Positions 1 to 8,127 of a DNA stretch of 64,000 bases are shown in pieces. The number at the start of each line of letters is the position of its first letter. Position 1 is the first letter of the stretch. The notes under the pieces were generated by a model. It saw only the letters and a list, made by a program, of their open reading frames with translations, ran no database searches and was not told the origin of the DNA. Origin of the DNA: Modestobacter sp. L9-4. GTDB lineage: Bacteria; Actinomycetota; Actinomycetes; Mycobacteriales; Geodermatophilaceae. The translations under genes and the position numbers were made by a program. The stretch spans positions 4,154,001-4,218,000 of the forward strand of contig NZ_CP077800.1 in NCBI RefSeq assembly GCF_019112525.1, given 5' to 3'.

Positions 1-568
1 GCACGCGCGTCCCGGTGAGCACCGCGGCGCCGTCGGCGTTCATCGTGATCGGCTGGAGCGTCGAGCCGTCCAGGTCGAACAGCGGGGCGCTGGCGGCGGC
101 GAGCTCGCCGTTGACCGACACGTTGCCGAACAGGCGGGCCGGGTCACCCGGGTCGATCGTGAAGTCGGTCAGCTCGACGGTCGTGCCGCCCGCGGTCAGG
201 CTCAGGCCGCTGCCCTCGTGGAACAGGACGCCCTGCACGAAGGGGCGGTAGCCCGAGTCCTTGTCGTACAGCGTCACGGTGCCGCCGGTGATCGGGAAGC
301 TGACCGAGCCGTCGGCCAGCGTGGCGGTGCCGACCGTGCCGGGGGTCAGGCCGAGCTGCCCGAGGGCGGCGGTGAAGCCGGGGTCCAGGGCGACGGCGGA
401 GCTGCCGCCGGGGACGGCGGCGACGGTGGCGGTCGCGGCGGGGGCGCTGACCGACGAGGTGCCGGTGTCCGCGCTGGCCGAGCCGCCACAGGCGCTCAGG
501 CCGAACGCCGCGCTGACGGCGATGGCGGCGGCGAGGGAGGTGCGGGCGAGAGCCGTGGTGGTGCGCAT
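1..568 (-). CDS. Probable secreted lipoprotein (C-terminus outside window)
   Basis: The reading frame starts at ATG 568, five bases after a GAGGAG ribosome-binding site at 574-579, and runs off the left edge with about 189 codons visible. The first 25 residues form a lipoprotein signal peptide: Arg near the start, an Ala-rich hydrophobic stretch, then the lipobox LSAC followed by GG. The mature part is rich in Ala, Gly, Thr and Val and looks like a beta-rich extracytoplasmic domain. No enzyme motif is visible. I do not recognise the family, so only membrane anchoring on the outer face is inferred. Confidence 0.75.
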   Translation of the reverse strand, partial: MRTTTALARTSLAAAIAVSAAFGLSACGGSASADTGTSSVSAPAATATVAAVPGGSSAVALDPGFTAALGQLGLTPGTVGTATLADGSVSFPITGGTVTLYDKDSGYRPFVQGVLFHEGSGLSLTAGGTTVELTDFTIDPGDPARLFGNVSVNGELAAASAPLFDLDGSTLQPITMNADGAAVLTGTRV

Positions 569-722
569 GGGAACTCCTCGTGTCTGGGACCTGACGGCGC
601 CCCACCGGGTGGGCGGGACCTCGTCGATCACCAGGGGTTCGAGCCTGTGCGGCGCACCGGATGGACCCTGTCGCGACGGTCACCCGAACGGGTGGGACGG
701 CGGTCCCGACCCCGTGTCCGGC

Positions 723-1208
723 TCAGGCGCGGGACGTCGCGCCGGGCGTGGCGCGGCCCGTGCCGGCCTGGTGGGACCGGCGCCACCGCACGAGGCGGAC
801 CAGCAGGAGGACCGCGGACAGCGCGAAGAGCGCACCGGTGAGGGCCAGCCAGCGCCCGAGGTACCCCGACTGGTCCAGCCCGGTCGCCGCCCGGAAGGTG
901 CCCTCGCTGCGGCGGGTGATCTCCGGTGCCCACACGAGCAGCAGGAGCAGGGACAGGGCCGCGGGGAACCGGACGTGGCCCCACCACCAGGGCCGGGCAC
1001 CGGCGCCGCGGCCGGCCCGGTCCAGGGCCAGGTAGAGCGGTGCCAGGACCAGGTCGTGGACCAGCGCGGCACCGACCAGCCAGACGAGGACGGCGACCGG
1101 CCGGTCGCCCAGCAGCTGCCGGGCCGCGACCCCGGCGACGGCGAGAGCGGCCAGCGTGCCGGCCAGGTGCAGGGGGGAGGCGCCGTAGAGGCGGCGGAAG
1201 CGGTCCAC
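723..1208 (-). CDS. Small integral membrane protein at the end of the oxidoreductase operon
   Basis: A 161-residue protein starting at GTG 1208, only three bases after the stop of the molybdopterin oxidoreductase gene, so the two are probably co-translated. Four hydrophobic segments are visible, at roughly residues 15-33, 38-60, 80-95 and 118-140, with a basic C-terminal tail. There are no cofactor-binding histidines arranged as in a cytochrome. I do not recognise the family. Its position suggests an accessory or membrane partner of the cytochrome b/molybdopterin enzyme, which is inference from context only. Confidence 0.75.
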   Translation of the reverse strand: MDRFRRLYGASPLHLAGTLAALAVAGVAARQLLGDRPVAVLVWLVGAALVHDLVLAPLYLALDRAGRGAGARPWWWGHVRFPAALSLLLLLVWAPEITRRSEGTFRAATGLDQSGYLGRWLALTGALFALSAVLLLVRLVRWRRSHQAGTGRATPGATSRA

Positions 1209-1211
1209 GGC

Positions 1212-2561
1212 TCAGGCCTCGAAGGTCATCCGGGCGACCCACTTGGTGTTGTGCACCCCGGGGTTGGCCGGCACGATCACCCGCGCCGGGAAGCCGTGGT
1301 CGGGGGACAGGTCGGCGCCGTTCACCGTGAGGGCGAGCAGTGAGTCGCCGTCCGCGACCTGGTTGCCGCGCAGCCGGGCGGTGGCGAACGCGCCGCCCTG
1401 CTCCAGCGACTCCACGAGCACCGACGACGGAGCGGGCTGACCGGCCAGCGCGGCGAGGTCCCGCAGCCGGACGCCCGTCCACGTCTGGTCACCGGTCGAC
1501 CACCCCTCCACGCAGGCGATCGGCAGCCCCGCGGTGTGCTGGGGGAGGGCCAGCAGGTCCGCGCGCGTGAGCACCACGGGAGCACCGGCCCCGCGCAGCT
1601 CCAGCTGCCAGCCCGCCCCGGCCGCCTGCGCGTCGATGCCGGCGGCCGCGGCCGTCCGGTTGACCTGGAACCCGTTCGGGCCGGTCCCGGGGTCCCGGTT
1701 GCGGGGTGCCAGCAGCGCCGTCCTGCGCAGCGGTCCGCCGAGGCTCTGCCCGACGGTGGAGACCAGCACGACCCCCGCGCCGGCGCCGACGAGCGCGAGG
1801 ACGCCGCGGCGGGAGACGCTCGGGTGGTCCGGGGCGGGGCTGACCAGACCGTCGGCGTCCGGCGGCTCGGGGACCGTCGCCGCCGTCGGCGTCCGCAGCT
1901 CGTCGCGCAGCCGGCGGGAGCCCAGGCTGCTGCGCATGCGGCCGAACTTGAGGCACACGTGCAGCACGAAGGCGGACATGAACACCCAGCCGCCCCAGAA
2001 GTGCAGCGCGTAGAACGACCCGGGGAAGACGTACCAGTACTGGACGTTCAGCACGCCGGTGACGAACTCGAACAGCGCACCGCCCACCAGCAGGAGCAGC
2101 GAGAGCCGTTCCAGTGCCTGGGCCGGCGAGGTGACCGGTGGCCAGGTGAACAGCCGGGGCAGCACCGACCACAGCTTGCCCAGCAGGACCGGGACCAGCA
2201 CCAGCCCGAGCGTGACGTGGACGCCCTCGTTCAGCCGGAACAGCCAGGCCGGGCGCGTCGGCCAGCCGAACACGTGGCCGGCGAGCCACCCCGTCCCCGG
2301 CGTCGGGTCGTTGCCGGGCAGTCCGGGGTTGTAGGCGGTCCAGGACAGCAGGCCGGTCACGAAGACGACGGTCACCCCCACGAGGAGCACCGAGCCGAGG
2401 ACGGCGGTCAGCCAGGGGCCGCGCACCGGGCTGCGCCAGAACGGCGGGCGGAACGGACCCGGGGGCACCCGCTCACCGAGCAGGCCCACCGCGCGGCGGA
2501 ACGGCTCGGGACCGGCGACCCGGTCACCGGGCTCCTCGCGGGGGGCACCCGCGCCGGTCAT
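1212..2561 (-). CDS. Cytochrome b561-like membrane domain fused to a sulfite-oxidase-type molybdopterin domain
   Basis: A 449-residue protein. The ATG at 2561 overlaps the stop of the upstream methyltransferase gene as ATGA, which favours it over an in-frame start seven codons earlier. Residues about 50-220 hold four to five membrane helices with His residues of the cytochrome b561 type. A twin-arginine-like SRRG and a hydrophobic helix follow near residue 245. The C-terminal 170 residues match the sulfite-oxidase-fold molybdopterin family, with the candidate Mo-ligand cysteine in ACVEGWS and the end motif NPGVHNTKWV. It probably passes electrons between the quinone pool and an extracytoplasmic molybdenum site. 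The substrate is unknown. It sits in an operon with sugar-nucleotide and glycosyltransferase genes. Confidence 0.85.
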   Translation of the reverse strand: MTGAGAPREEPGDRVAGPEPFRRAVGLLGERVPPGPFRPPFWRSPVRGPWLTAVLGSVLLVGVTVVFVTGLLSWTAYNPGLPGNDPTPGTGWLAGHVFGWPTRPAWLFRLNEGVHVTLGLVLVPVLLGKLWSVLPRLFTWPPVTSPAQALERLSLLLLVGGALFEFVTGVLNVQYWYVFPGSFYALHFWGGWVFMSAFVLHVCLKFGRMRSSLGSRRLRDELRTPTAATVPEPPDADGLVSPAPDHPSVSRRGVLALVGAGAGVVLVSTVGQSLGGPLRRTALLAPRNRDPGTGPNGFQVNRTAAAAGIDAQAAGAGWQLELRGAGAPVVLTRADLLALPQHTAGLPIACVEGWSTGDQTWTGVRLRDLAALAGQPAPSSVLVESLEQGGAFATARLRGNQVADGDSLLALTVNGADLSPDHGFPARVIVPANPGVHNTKWVARMTFEA

Positions 2562-3325
2562 GCCGTCAGCGCCGCGAACCACCGGTCACCCGCCGACCAG
2601 GACTCACGCAGCACCAGCGGTGTCGCCGCGGCGGCGGCCGTCACGCCCTCGACGTCCAGGGTGGCCCACGGGAACCACGGCCCCACCTCGGTGGTGTTCT
2701 CCAGCCGGCGACGGCCCGGGCCCCGGCCGGCACCGGGCGCCTCGACCTCGACCAGGAGCTGCCCGCCCGGGACGAGGAGCTCCGCGCAGCGCGCGAACAG
2801 CCGGGCCGGGTCACCGCCGATCCCGAGGTTGCCGTCCAGCAGCACCAGCGTGCCCCACCGCACCTGGTCCGGGACCCGGCCGAAGAGGTCCGCGTACAGG
2901 GCGGCGCCGCCCCGGTCGTGGGTCATCTGCAGCGCCACGTCGTTGACGTCGATGCCGACGGCCAGCACGCCCGAGGACCGCAGTTCCGCGCTCAGCCGTC
3001 CGGGCCCGCACCCGACGTCGAGGGTGGCGCCGGTGCACCGCTCGAGGACGGTCCGGTCGGCGTCGTCGCACGGGCCCAGCCAGCGGTCCAGCGCGGCGTC
3101 GAGGGGACGGACCACGCCGTCGCCGTCGCGCACCCGCCACCCGGACTGGCGGACGCCGCGGGCCGGCAGCCGGGACAGCAGCGCCCGGCCGTACAGGTCG
3201 CCCCCACCCGGTGCGTGCGCGTGCCCGGACCCCAGCCGGTGCCCCGGCCCGCTCGGGGGGCGCCAGCCGATGGCCTCGGCCCCCTCGCGGTCGTGGGACC
3301 TCGCGGACGTCTCGCTCGCCGTCAC
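2558..3325 (-). CDS. SAM-dependent methyltransferase (class I)
   Basis: A 255-residue protein. The GTG at 3325 is chosen because AGGAG lies at 3330-3334, five bases upstream; the frame stays open further upstream but without a better start. SAM motif I is clear as LDVGCGPGRLS, followed by an acidic motif (VGIDVN) and a post-I region LLDGNLGIGGDP. This is the class I Rossmann methyltransferase fold. The target is not identifiable; position in the operon with glycosyltransferases suggests a lipid, glycan or carrier substrate. Its stop overlaps the start of the molybdopterin oxidoreductase gene by four bases. Confidence 0.85.
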   Translation of the reverse strand: MTASETSARSHDREGAEAIGWRPPSGPGHRLGSGHAHAPGGGDLYGRALLSRLPARGVRQSGWRVRDGDGVVRPLDAALDRWLGPCDDADRTVLERCTGATLDVGCGPGRLSAELRSSGVLAVGIDVNDVALQMTHDRGGAALYADLFGRVPDQVRWGTLVLLDGNLGIGGDPARLFARCAELLVPGGQLLVEVEAPGAGRGPGRRRLENTTEVGPWFPWATLDVEGVTAAAAATPLVLRESWSAGDRWFAALTA

Positions 3326-3407
3326 GTCACTCCTGTGCGGGCTGGGCCGGTGTCCCGGCAGGTCTGGTGGTGGTCGCGGTCTGCGGGGTGGTGCGGGCGC
3401 CGCGTCG

Positions 3408-4160
3408 TCAGCGCGCCGCGTCGTCCCGGTCTTCGAGGCCACCGGTCCCACCGGTCGGGTGCGGCCGGTCACCGGGGTGGCCGGGCCCCGGCACCCGGCC
3501 GAGGTCACCCAGTCCTGCCGCCACCGCGCCCACGACCCGGCGGGTGCGGCTCTCCGGCGGGCAGTCGGCGGCGACCGCCAGTGCGTCGGCGAAGTGGTCG
3601 ATGTCGGTGAGCGGCGGCAGGTCGACCACCTGCAGACCGACGTCCTCGAGTGCCGCACGGGTGAGCCGGCCGGTGTCGGCGCGGGACATGGGCACGTCGA
3701 CGAGCACCTGCGCCGCGGCGGCGCCGTGCAGCCCGAGGGCCCACCAGCCGCCGTCGGGTGCGGTGCCGAGCACGGCGGTCCCCGGGCCGCCGGCGAGCAG
3801 CGCCTCGAGGGCGTCGTGCAGCAGGACGGACGTCACCTGGGGGGTGTCCATGCCGATCAGCAGCGTCGGGAGCGGCGCGGGGGCCATCGCCGCCGCGAAG
3901 GCCGCAGCCAGCCGGGTGCCCAGGTCGCCCTCGACCTGGGGGACCACCGTGCAGCCGGTCAGGTCGAGCTCGCCGGGGGCACCGTCGAGGGCCACGACCC
4001 GTCGCTGGACGGGTGTGGCCCGCACGACGTCGAGGGTGTCGCCGACGGCGGCGGCGGCGATCGCGGCGGCCTGGCCGGGGGTGCAGGGCGGGGTCAGGCG
4101 GGTCTTGCTCCGGCCGGGTACCGGCGCCTTGGTGATGACCAGCAGCTGGGCGGCGGTCAC
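3408..4160 (-). CDS. DUF2064 / TIGR04282-type GT-A transferase
   Basis: A 250-residue protein whose GTG at 4160 overlaps the stop of the upstream GT2 gene as GTGA. It carries the family hallmarks: N-terminal LLVITKAPVPGRSKTRL (nucleotide-sugar-binding-like loop), GMDTPQ in the centre (metal-binding DxD-like position) and TAPDGGWWALGL. This family resembles MobA/GT-A nucleotidyltransferases and often sits beside DPM-synthase-like GT2 proteins, as here. The C-terminal 35 residues are Pro/Gly rich and probably disordered. The exact donor and acceptor are unknown. Confidence 0.85.
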   Translation of the reverse strand: MTAAQLLVITKAPVPGRSKTRLTPPCTPGQAAAIAAAAVGDTLDVVRATPVQRRVVALDGAPGELDLTGCTVVPQVEGDLGTRLAAAFAAAMAPAPLPTLLIGMDTPQVTSVLLHDALEALLAGGPGTAVLGTAPDGGWWALGLHGAAAAQVLVDVPMSRADTGRLTRAALEDVGLQVVDLPPLTDIDHFADALAVAADCPPESRTRRVVGAVAAGLGDLGRVPGPGHPGDRPHPTGGTGGLEDRDDAAR

Positions 4161-4834
4161 CGCGCCAGCACCCCGCTCATGTCGCGGACCGTGCGCGCGG
4201 TGCCGAGCCAGGTGCCGGTGACCTTGGACTTCCCGCCCTCGGTGCGCGGGGCGTAGGGCACGTCGAGCTCCTGCACCCGCCAGCCGGCGTCGGCAGCCCG
4301 GACGACCATCTCCAGGGGGTAGCCGAACCGGCGGTCGGTGATGCCGAGGTCGAGCAGCGCGGTGCGCCGTCCTGCCCGCATCGGGCCGAGGTCGTGCAGG
4401 CGCAGGCCGGTGCGGCGGCGCAGCAGCACGGTGAGCGCCCGGTTGGCCACCCGGGCGTGCGGCGGCCAGGCCCCGCGGGTCGTCGGGCGGCGCCGGCCCA
4501 GCACCAGGTCGGCGGTGCCGGCCTGCACCGGGCTCACCAGCCGGGGGAGGTCGGCGGGGTCCATCGAGCCGTCGGCGTCGCAGAAGCACACGTGGTCGGC
4601 GGTGGCCGCCTCCAGGCCGGCGTGCGCGGCTGCGCCGAAACCGCGCTGCGGGACCGGGACGACGGTGGCGCCCAGCGCGGCGGCCACGTCCGGCGAGCCG
4701 TCGGTCGACCCGTTGTCGGCGACGATCGCGCGGTAGCCGGCCGGCAGGCGGGAGAGGACCCAGGGGAGGGCCGCTGCCTCGTCCAGGCAGGGCAGGACGA
4801 CGTCCACCGGAGCCGGGCCCTGCTGCCCGGTCAC
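4157..4834 (-). CDS. Family 2 glycosyltransferase, dolichol-phosphate-mannose-synthase-like
   Basis: A 225-residue protein starting at GTG 4834, which overlaps the upstream epimerase stop by four bases. It has the GT2 core: VVLPCLDEAAALPWVL at the N-terminus, VADNGSTDGS, and the metal-binding acidic motif CDADGSMD near residue 95. No C-terminal membrane helices are present, so it is the short soluble form of the DPM1-like type. It probably transfers a sugar from a nucleotide donor to a polyprenyl phosphate at the inner membrane face. The GT-C enzyme encoded divergently at 6015 could use such a lipid-linked sugar. Confidence 0.88.
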   Translation of the reverse strand: MTGQQGPAPVDVVLPCLDEAAALPWVLSRLPAGYRAIVADNGSTDGSPDVAAALGATVVPVPQRGFGAAAHAGLEAATADHVCFCDADGSMDPADLPRLVSPVQAGTADLVLGRRRPTTRGAWPPHARVANRALTVLLRRRTGLRLHDLGPMRAGRRTALLDLGITDRRFGYPLEMVVRAADAGWRVQELDVPYAPRTEGGKSKVTGTWLGTARTVRDMSGVLAR

Positions 4835-5889
4835 GGCGCCGGCCGCAGCGGGGCGGTCGCGAACTCGCGCACCCCGTCCTCGAAGGTCACCTGTGCGCGG
4901 AAGCCGAGCTCGTCGGCGGCGCGCTGCGGACTGGCGACGACGTGGCGCACGTCGCCGATCCGGTACTGCCCGGTGACCACCGGGGCGGGGCCGCCGAACG
5001 CCTCGGCCAGCGCGGTCGCCATCTCACCGATCGTGTGCGGGCTGCCGGAGGCGACGTTGTGGGCGCGCAGCGTGCCGGCCGCCGGTCCGGCCTCCAGGGC
5101 CCGCAGGTTCGCCTGCGCCACGTCGCGGACGTGCACGAAGTCCCGCTGCTGGCGCCCGTCCTCGAACACGCGCGGGGCCCGCCCGGCCTCCAGGGCGCTG
5201 CGGAAGACCGCGGCCACGCCCGAGTAGGGGGTGTCGCGGGGCATCCGTGGCCCGTAGACGTTGTGGTACCGCAGCGCGACGGCGGTGCCGCCGCCGGTGG
5301 CCGCCCAGGCGGCGGCGAGGTGCTCCTGGGCGAGCTTGGTCGCGGCGTAGGTGTTGCGCGGGTCGAGCGCGGCGTCCTCGGTCACCTCGCCCCAGCTCAG
5401 CGCGCGGCCGCAGACCGGGCACGGCGGGTCGAACCGGCCGGCGTCGAGCTCGGTGCGGGAGCGCGGCGCCGCGGGGACGACACCGTGCTCGGCGCAGACG
5501 TAGCGGCCCTCGCCGTAGACCACCATCGAGCTGGCCAGCACCAACCGGCCGGTGCCCGCGCGGTCCATCGCGGCCAGCAGCACGCCGGTGCCCAGGACGT
5601 TGATGCCGGCGTACTCCGGCATGTCCTGCACGTCGACGCCGAGGCCGACCATCGCCGCCTGGTGGCACACGGCGTCCACCCCGGCGAGCGCCGCGTCGAC
5701 GGTGGCCGGGTCGCGGACGTCGCCGACCACCAGGTCGACGTCCTCGGTGCCCGGCGGCCGCCCGGGGTACCGGGGGTGGACGGCGGGCAGGAGGGCGTCG
5801 AGGACGCGGACGTCGTGGCCGGCGCCGAGCAGCGCGGACACCACGGCACCACCGATGAAGCCGGCGCCGCCGGTCACGAGAACACGCAC
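4831..5889 (-). CDS. NAD-dependent epimerase/dehydratase (extended SDR) with a cysteine-containing insertion
   Basis: A 352-residue extended SDR starting at GTG 5889. The Rossmann motif is VTGGAGFIGGAVV, the catalytic lysine motif is TYAATK, and YHNVYGPRMP is the sugar-nucleotide-binding loop typical of UDP-glucose 4-epimerase and dTDP-glucose 4,6-dehydratase relatives. Between the SSMVVYG strand and the active site there is an insertion with CAEHG and then CPVCG, a possible small zinc ribbon. It is the first gene of the leftward operon and probably supplies a modified nucleotide sugar to the downstream transferases. The product sugar cannot be assigned. Confidence 0.88.
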   Translation of the reverse strand: MRVLVTGGAGFIGGAVVSALLGAGHDVRVLDALLPAVHPRYPGRPPGTEDVDLVVGDVRDPATVDAALAGVDAVCHQAAMVGLGVDVQDMPEYAGINVLGTGVLLAAMDRAGTGRLVLASSMVVYGEGRYVCAEHGVVPAAPRSRTELDAGRFDPPCPVCGRALSWGEVTEDAALDPRNTYAATKLAQEHLAAAWAATGGGTAVALRYHNVYGPRMPRDTPYSGVAAVFRSALEAGRAPRVFEDGRQQRDFVHVRDVAQANLRALEAGPAAGTLRAHNVASGSPHTIGEMATALAEAFGGPAPVVTGQYRIGDVRHVVASPQRAADELGFRAQVTFEDGVREFATAPLRPAP

Positions 5890-6002
5890 GCGGCGGGACG
5901 CTACGTGCTCGTCCTGGGGGCTGCCCGACGGCGCGCCACCGGACGCCCCGGAGGGTGAGCGCCACCTCGTGGGGTCGACCCGGGAGGACGGCCTCTCTCC
6001 GC

Positions 6003-6008
6003 TAGCGT
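6003..6008 (+). promoter_or_regulatory. -10 element of a leaderless promoter for the GT87 gene
   Basis: TAGCGT ends six bases before GTG 6015, so transcription would start at the start codon itself. The 125-bp gap between this gene and the divergent epimerase operon must hold promoters for both directions. Confidence 0.55.
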
Positions 6009-6014
6009 CGCCGC

Positions 6015-7493
6015 GTGAACCACGCCCGCAGGTGGTGGGTGCTCGGCACGCTGACCGGCGCGGCCGCGCTCGTGCCGGCCCACCTGACCAGCACGCTGCC
6101 GCCGATCAACCGCGACTCCTGGGCGCCGGGCCGGCGGCACGAGGTCCTCGTGCAGGTGTTCGTGGACCTGGGCGTGTGGTGGCTGCTGTTCGCGGTCACC
6201 GCCTTCGCGCTGCTGCACGCCCCCCGGCGGCTGGCGGTGGTCACCGCGCTGGTGCTCGGTGCCGCGGCCGGCATCGCCGCGATGGCGCACACCGCGGTGC
6301 TGTCCGACGACCTCTACCGGTACGCCTGGGACGGGCGGGTGCAGGTGTCCGGCACGAACCCCTACCGGTACGCGCCCAGCGACCCGGCCCTGGCCCCGCA
6401 GCGGGACCCCTGGCTGTGGCCGTCGGCCGCCGAGTGCGCGGAGCGGGGCAAGGACGTCCCCTGCACGCGGATCAACCGCCCGGACGTGCGCACCATCTAC
6501 CCGCCCGGGGCGCAGGTCTGGTTCGTGCTCGGGCGCCTCGTGCTGCCCGTGGCGGCCCGCGACCTCGGCTGGGAGGTGCTGGGCCTGCTGGTGGCCACCG
6601 CCACGGGCGTGCTGATCGCCTGGGTGCTGCACCGCACCGGCCGCGACCCGCGGTGGGTCGTGCTCTGGGCGTGCTGCCCGGCGGTGCCGCTGGAGGCGGT
6701 GCAGAACGCGCACGTCGACTCCCTCGCCGCCCTGCTGGTGGCGGGCACCGCGGCCGTCCTGCTCACCGCGCGGGGTGCGCCCGACCGGTCCGGACCCGAG
6801 CTCAGCCGGCGGCGCACCGTCGCGGCGGCCGGGCTCCTCGCCGCCGCCGGGCTGGTGAAGCTGTACCCGTTCGTCCTGCTGCCGGCGCTCTTCCGGCGGC
6901 ACCGCCCGCTGGCGTGGCTGGTCGTCGGGGTGCTGACCCTGGGCGCCTACCTGCCCTACGTGCTCGGCGTGGGCGGCGGCGTCCTCGGCTACCTGCGCGG
7001 CTACCTGCAGGAGCAGGGGTACGACGAGGGCGGGCGGTTCGCGCTCCTGGCACTCACCGGGCTGACCGGGACGCCGGTGAAGGTGCTGGCCTACGCGATC
7101 GTGGCCGGCGTCCTGCTGCTGGCGCTGCTGCGGCGGCTCGGGCCACCGCTGCCGGCCGCGCTGACCGTCTTCGTCACCCTGCTGCTGGTCGCGACCCCCG
7201 GCGAGGCCTGGTACGAGCTGGTGCTGCTCGTGCTCATCGCGCTCACCGGCCGGTGGCAGTGGTGCCTGGTCGTCGTCGCCGACCACACCCGCTACCTCAT
7301 CGCGATCCTCGGGGCCCCGAACGACCCCGTCACCCGCGGGGGCTACGCACTGGCCCTGGTCGTCGGGGTGGGGGTCACCGTGCAGCAGCACCTGGCCGAC
7401 CGGAGGCAGCCGGCAGCCGGGACGGACGGGACGCCGGCGCCCGTGCCGGCCGCCGCCCCTGCGCCGGGCGACCCGCCCGGCCGACCGACCTGA
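6015..7493 (+). CDS. GT87/DUF2029-type polyprenyl-phosphate-sugar-dependent mannosyltransferase
   Basis: A 492-residue polytopic protein with about ten to twelve hydrophobic segments. The key motif is SDDLYRYAWDGRV near residue 97, with NPYRYAP after it. This acidic extracytoplasmic loop is characteristic of GT-C enzymes of the GT87/DUF2029 group, which use polyprenyl-phosphomannose. PPGAQVWFVLGR and VKLYPFVLLPALFRR fit the same family. GTG 6015 follows a TAGCGT -10 element by six bases, so it is probably leaderless. The last 45 residues are Pro/Ala rich and are partly encoded by the first unit of the downstream hairpin repeat array, suggesting the repeat has invaded or grown from the gene end. 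Likely role: transfer of mannose outside the membrane to a lipoglycan or protein. Confidence 0.85.
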   Translation: MNHARRWWVLGTLTGAAALVPAHLTSTLPPINRDSWAPGRRHEVLVQVFVDLGVWWLLFAVTAFALLHAPRRLAVVTALVLGAAAGIAAMAHTAVLSDDLYRYAWDGRVQVSGTNPYRYAPSDPALAPQRDPWLWPSAAECAERGKDVPCTRINRPDVRTIYPPGAQVWFVLGRLVLPVAARDLGWEVLGLLVATATGVLIAWVLHRTGRDPRWVVLWACCPAVPLEAVQNAHVDSLAALLVAGTAAVLLTARGAPDRSGPELSRRRTVAAAGLLAAAGLVKLYPFVLLPALFRRHRPLAWLVVGVLTLGAYLPYVLGVGGGVLGYLRGYLQEQGYDEGGRFALLALTGLTGTPVKVLAYAIVAGVLLLALLRRLGPPLPAALTVFVTLLLVATPGEAWYELVLLVLIALTGRWQWCLVVVADHTRYLIAILGAPNDPVTRGGYALALVVGVGVTVQQHLADRRQPAAGTDGTPAPVPAAAPAPGDPPGRPT

Positions 7494-7697
7494 CCGGCCG
7501 CCGCCCCAGCGCCGGGCGACCCGCCCGACCTGACCGGCCGCTCCTACGCCGGGCGACCCGCCCGGCCGGCCTGACCTGCCGCCGCTCCTGCGCCGGGCGA
7601 CCCGCCCGGTCGGCCTGACCTGCCGCCGCTCCTGCGCCGGGCGACCCGCCCGGTCGGCCTGACCTGCCGCCGCTCCTGCGCCGGGCGACCCGCCCGG
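7464..7697 (+). repeat. Array of six GC-rich hairpin repeats, 44-bp core period
   Basis: Six copies of CCGGGCG-ACC-CGCCCGG start at 7464, 7512, 7549, 7593, 7637 and 7681. Each is a 7-bp perfect inverted repeat around a 3-base loop; the second has one mismatch at its outer edge. The last four copies are spaced exactly 44 bp apart with nearly identical filler (CTGACCTGCCGCCGCTCCTG). The first copy lies within the last codons of the mannosyltransferase gene. It could act as a transcript terminator or 3'-end stabiliser, as REP-like elements do. There is no variable spacer of CRISPR type. Confidence 0.9.
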
Positions 7698-8127
7698 CCG
7701 GCCGATCTCACCGGCAACCGTTCCTCTGCCGGACGGTCGGCCTGACCGGCCGCCGTCCGTGCCCGGCACCCGGGGGCGCCGTCCCGGAAGGACGAGATCG
7801 GGCTGGTGGTGGCCTCGCGACCGGGATGACCACGCCCAGCCCGAGGTGATCACCCTCGGACGCCGGTCAGGTGGCCCGGCGCACCGGACCCTGCGGGGGG
7901 TCACCGACCCCGGGGGGCACGGCCCACGACGGTGATCGGCTCCCACGGGTACTACTGGTTGCGGGTCGTCGCCGAGGACAGCCACCCACTGCTCTGACCG
8001 TGCGGCCCCGGCGGACCACGGAGGGTCACTCCGCGCCGCGACACCACCGGCCCCGCGCGCCACACCCCGCCGCCTCCCGGTCCCGTCGGAGGGTGCACCT
8101 AGCGTCTGACCCGAGGTGATCACAGAC
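7698..8127. other. Non-coding interval with two copies of a 14-bp element
   Basis: No credible gene was found here; open frames lack ribosome-binding sites and have composition unlike neighbours. The 14-bp sequence CCCGAGGTGATCAC occurs at 7840-7853 and again at 8110-8123. The second copy supplies the ribosome-binding site of the gene at 8128. The first contains the 10-bp palindrome GGTGATCACC. TAGCGT at 8100-8105 is a likely -10 element. Confidence 0.6.
8100..8105 (+). promoter_or_regulatory. -10 element for the gene at 8128
   Basis: TAGCGT predicts a transcription start near 8112 and a short leader of about 16 bases that contains AGGTGA as ribosome-binding site. Confidence 0.45.

Noticed and set aside
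620-700. tRNA-like GGTTCGAGCC at 628-637
   Set aside because: No acceptor stem, anticodon arm or CCA-like end could be folded around it.
7464-7697. CRISPR array
   Set aside because: Repeats are separated by near-identical filler, not by variable spacers, and no cas gene is near.
7871-8119. Small + strand open frame in the 7.7-8.1 kb gap
   Set aside because: No ribosome-binding site, atypical composition, and it overlaps the promoter and ribosome-binding site of the next gene.
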